From Ideonella_A sp031398385 (GTDB lineage Bacteria; Pseudomonadota; Gammaproteobacteria; Burkholderiales; Burkholderiaceae_C), in the NCBI GenBank assembly GCA_031398385.1, contig JANNNE010000177.1, positions 1 through 6,367 on the forward strand: a stretch of DNA of 6,367 nt, in the 5' to 3' direction. Numbering within the stretch: position 1 is the stretch's first letter; each line of letters begins with the position of its first letter. The notes below the pieces were generated by a model. That model ran no database searches, had not been told where the DNA came from, and was given only the letters and a program-made list of their open reading frames with translations. Both the position numbers and the translations under genes were made by a program. This document shows positions 5,307 to 6,367 of this stretch, in pieces.

Positions 5307-5608
5307 ACAGTCAAGCCGTTGCTGAGACCACCACCGATGCAGCCGCACCGGTCGTCAAGAATACGCGCACGCTGGTCGGCAAGGTCGTCAGCGACAAGCG
5401 CAACAAGACCGTCACCGTGTTGATCGAGCGCCGCACCAAGCACGAGCTGTACGGCAAGATCGTCGCGCGCTCCAGCAAATACCACGCCCATGACGAAAAG
5501 GGCGAATACAAGATGGGCGACATGGTCGAGATCGCCGAATGCCGGCCGATCTCCAAGACCAAGGCATGGGTTGTGACCAAGCTGGTCCAGGCCTCGCGCG
5601 AGGTCTGA
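5303..5608 (+). CDS. rpsQ: 30S ribosomal protein S17 (uS17) with N-terminal extension
   Basis: The gene encodes 101 residues, about 17 more than E. coli S17 (84). S17 is a primary 16S rRNA-binding protein of OB-fold type that helps organise the 5' domain of the 30S. The family core begins near residue 21 with RTLVGKVVSDKRNKTVTVLI, continues with ERRTKHELYGKIVARSSKYHAHDE and GDMVEIAECRPISKTKAWVV, and ends in TKLVQASREV. The first 17-20 residues are rich in Ala, Thr, Val and Glu and look unstructured. The ATG at 5303 is tied to the rpmC stop (ATGA overlap) with AGAGG (5291-5295) seven bases upstream. This is the last ribosomal gene in the window, and two hairpins follow it. Confidence 0.96.
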   Translation: MNSQAVAETTTDAAAPVVKNTRTLVGKVVSDKRNKTVTVLIERRTKHELYGKIVARSSKYHAHDEKGEYKMGDMVEIAECRPISKTKAWVVTKLVQASREV

Positions 5609-5619
5609 CAAAATCCGTG

Positions 5620-5644
5620 GCAGGCGGCCTGATGATGCGCCTGC
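5620..5644 (+). other. Hairpin downstream of rpsQ
   Basis: GCAGGCG (5620-5626) and CGCCTGC (5638-5644) form a perfect 7-bp stem with an 11-base loop, starting 12 bases after the rpsQ stop. No T-run follows, so it is not itself a terminator. It may stabilise the 3' end of the ribosomal mRNA or take part in attenuation with the next hairpin. Confidence 0.45.
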
Positions 5645-5651
5645 AACACCT

Positions 5652-5687
5652 CAGCCGGCACGCCGATTTGCAGCGACCGGCTGTTTT
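5652..5687 (+). terminator. Rho-independent terminator or attenuator before the peroxiredoxin
   Basis: CAGCCGG (5652-5658) and CCGGCTG (5677-5683) form a 7-bp GC-rich stem, with a possible inner CGC/GCG extension (5661-5663/5673-5675). TTTT (5684-5687) and then CATTT follow. Stem position and T-run fit intrinsic termination after rpsQ. The loop is long for an efficient terminator and the T-run short, so partial read-through into the next gene is likely. The element ends 32 bases before the Shine-Dalgarno of the peroxiredoxin gene. Confidence 0.55.
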
Positions 5688-5719
5688 CATTTGGCCGCCC
5701 GGCCTCTCGAACCAAACCG

Positions 5720-5725
5720 AAGGAG
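5720..5725 (+). promoter_or_regulatory. Shine-Dalgarno sequence of the peroxiredoxin gene
   Basis: AAGGAG lies six bases before the ATG at 5732. Another ATG at 5727 is out of frame and only one base from this site, so it is not used. Confidence 0.8.
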
Positions 5726-5731
5726 CATGAC

Positions 5732-6247
5732 ATGTTGAAAATTGGTGACAAGCTGCCCGCCGCCACACTGCAGGAATTCGTCGAGGTCGAAGGCAATGGT
5801 TGCTCGATCGGCCCGAATCCGGTCGACGTGGCCAAGGCCACCGCCGGCAAGACGGTTGCGATCTTCGCTCTGCCTGGTGCCTTCACCCCGACCTGCTCGG
5901 CGCAACACGTTCCGAGCTACATCAAGCAGGCGGATGCCCTGAGTGCAGCGGGCGTTGACGAGGTGTGGTGTATCTCCGTCAACGACGCGTTCGTGATGGG
6001 CGCCTGGGCGCGTGACCAGAAAAGTGCCGGCAAGGTCCGCATGATGGCCGACGGCAGTGCCGATTTCACCAAGGCCACCGGACTCACGCTTGACCTCGGC
6101 GCACGCGGCATGGGCCTGCGTTCGCAGCGCTATTCGATGTTGGTGGTCGATGGTGTCGTCAAGAGCCTGAACATCGAGGCGCCAGGCAAGTTCGAGGTCA
6201 GCAACGCCGAGACGATGTTGGAGCAGGCGAAGGGCAACAAGGGTTGA
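5732..6247 (+). CDS. Prx5/AhpE-type peroxiredoxin, thiol peroxidase
   Basis: The gene encodes 171 residues. Peroxiredoxins of this class reduce hydrogen peroxide and alkyl hydroperoxides with a peroxidatic cysteine in the cytoplasm. The thioredoxin-like fold starts at MLKIGDKLP. The active-site segment LPGAFTPTCSAQHVPSYI (47-64) contains the P-x3-T-x2-C motif: Pro48, Thr52, Cys55. Arg133, in QRYSMLVVDG, matches the catalytic arginine of the family. WCISVNDAFVMGAW (79-92) is the typical Prx5 second motif. The other cysteines are Cys24 and Cys80; none lies near the C-terminus where the human Prx5 resolving cysteine sits, so it probably works as a 1-Cys enzyme with glutathione/glutaredoxin or another thiol reductant (inference). 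It follows rpsQ by 123 bases, behind two hairpins, where rplN is expected in the classical order. Codon use resembles its neighbours, so recent transfer is not indicated. Confidence 0.93.
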   Translation: MLKIGDKLPAATLQEFVEVEGNGCSIGPNPVDVAKATAGKTVAIFALPGAFTPTCSAQHVPSYIKQADALSAAGVDEVWCISVNDAFVMGAWARDQKSAGKVRMMADGSADFTKATGLTLDLGARGMGLRSQRYSMLVVDGVVKSLNIEAPGKFEVSNAETMLEQAKGNKG

Positions 6248-6300
6248 GTTGCGCGGGGCGGTCGGAATCGCGGGGGGAGGCGCGCCCGCGCAGCGCCCCG

Positions 6301-6367
6301 GCCCGGGGGGTTTTTTTTTTGGTCGGGGGGAACCCCCCGGGGCGCCCCCCCCCCCACCAAAAATTTT
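6301..6367 (+). other. Low-complexity, probably unreliable contig end
   Basis: The last 67 bases contain T10 (6311-6320), C11 (6345-6355), G6 (6305-6310 and 6325-6330) and C6 (6333-6338), and end in AAAAATTTT. Nothing like this occurs elsewhere in the window. The stretch can fold back: TTTTTGGT (6316-6323) pairs perfectly with ACCAAAAA (6356-6363), and G6 (6325-6330) with six C (6349-6354). This pattern suggests poor base calling or an assembly artefact. The 53 bases before it (6248-6300) are GC-rich, with no gene, promoter or clear site seen. Confidence 0.65.

Noticed and set aside
5609..5614. CAAAAT after rpsQ as a -10 box for the peroxiredoxin gene
   Set aside because: Only four of six bases match, there is no -35 element 16-18 bases upstream, and the hairpin terminator would lie downstream of it.
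6296..6320. CCCC/GGGG hairpin followed by T10 as a terminator of the peroxiredoxin gene
   Set aside because: The stem is only four pairs with a five-base loop, and it lies in sequence that looks unreliable; a real terminator here is possible but unsupported.

Overview
The window is an almost unbroken run of ribosomal protein genes on the + strand. In order they are: the 3' end of tuf, rpsJ, rplC, rplD, rplW, rplB, rpsS, rplV, rpsC, rplP, rpmC and rpsQ, followed by a Prx5-type peroxiredoxin. This is the end of a str (tuf) operon joined to the S10 operon. The GC-rich codons, the protein sequences (proteobacterial in type throughout), the long basic tail on S3 and the N-terminal extension on S17 suggest a betaproteobacterium, most likely of the order Burkholderiales. 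That placement is from memory of the families and was not searched.

Layout. Positions 1-461 hold the EF-Tu C-terminus and S10 (NusE), separated by only 5 bases, so rpsJ appears to belong to the tuf transcript. Positions 462-685 are the only sizeable gap and are dense with signals. They hold a small REP-like palindrome, a perfect 12-bp hairpin with a GCGA loop and a T-run (terminator), a near-consensus sigma70 promoter (TTGGCA, 17 bases, TATAAT), and a leader of about 105 nt able to form three hairpins before rplC. The S10 operon therefore seems to be re-initiated at rplC rather than at rpsJ. Positions 686-5608 hold ten ribosomal genes, packed with overlaps of 1 to 4 bases or gaps of 3 to 15 bases, nearly all with good Shine-Dalgarno sequences.

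Positions 5609-5731 hold two tandem hairpins, the second followed by TTTT. A peroxiredoxin gene (5732-6247) then sits where rplN would be expected in the classical order. There is little room for a promoter between the putative terminator and this gene, so its expression may depend on read-through.

The last 60-120 bases are low complexity (T10, C11 and several G6/C6 runs) and can fold back on themselves. They look like an unreliable contig end rather than biology.

The genes serve one purpose: EF-Tu delivers aminoacyl-tRNA, and the others build the 30S (S10, S19, S3, S17) and 50S (L3, L4, L23, L2, L22, L16, L29) subunits. No mobile element, CRISPR array, RNA gene or clearly new system was found. 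The points most worth a look are the split of the operon between rpsJ and rplC, the structured rplC leader, and the peroxiredoxin behind a possible attenuator.
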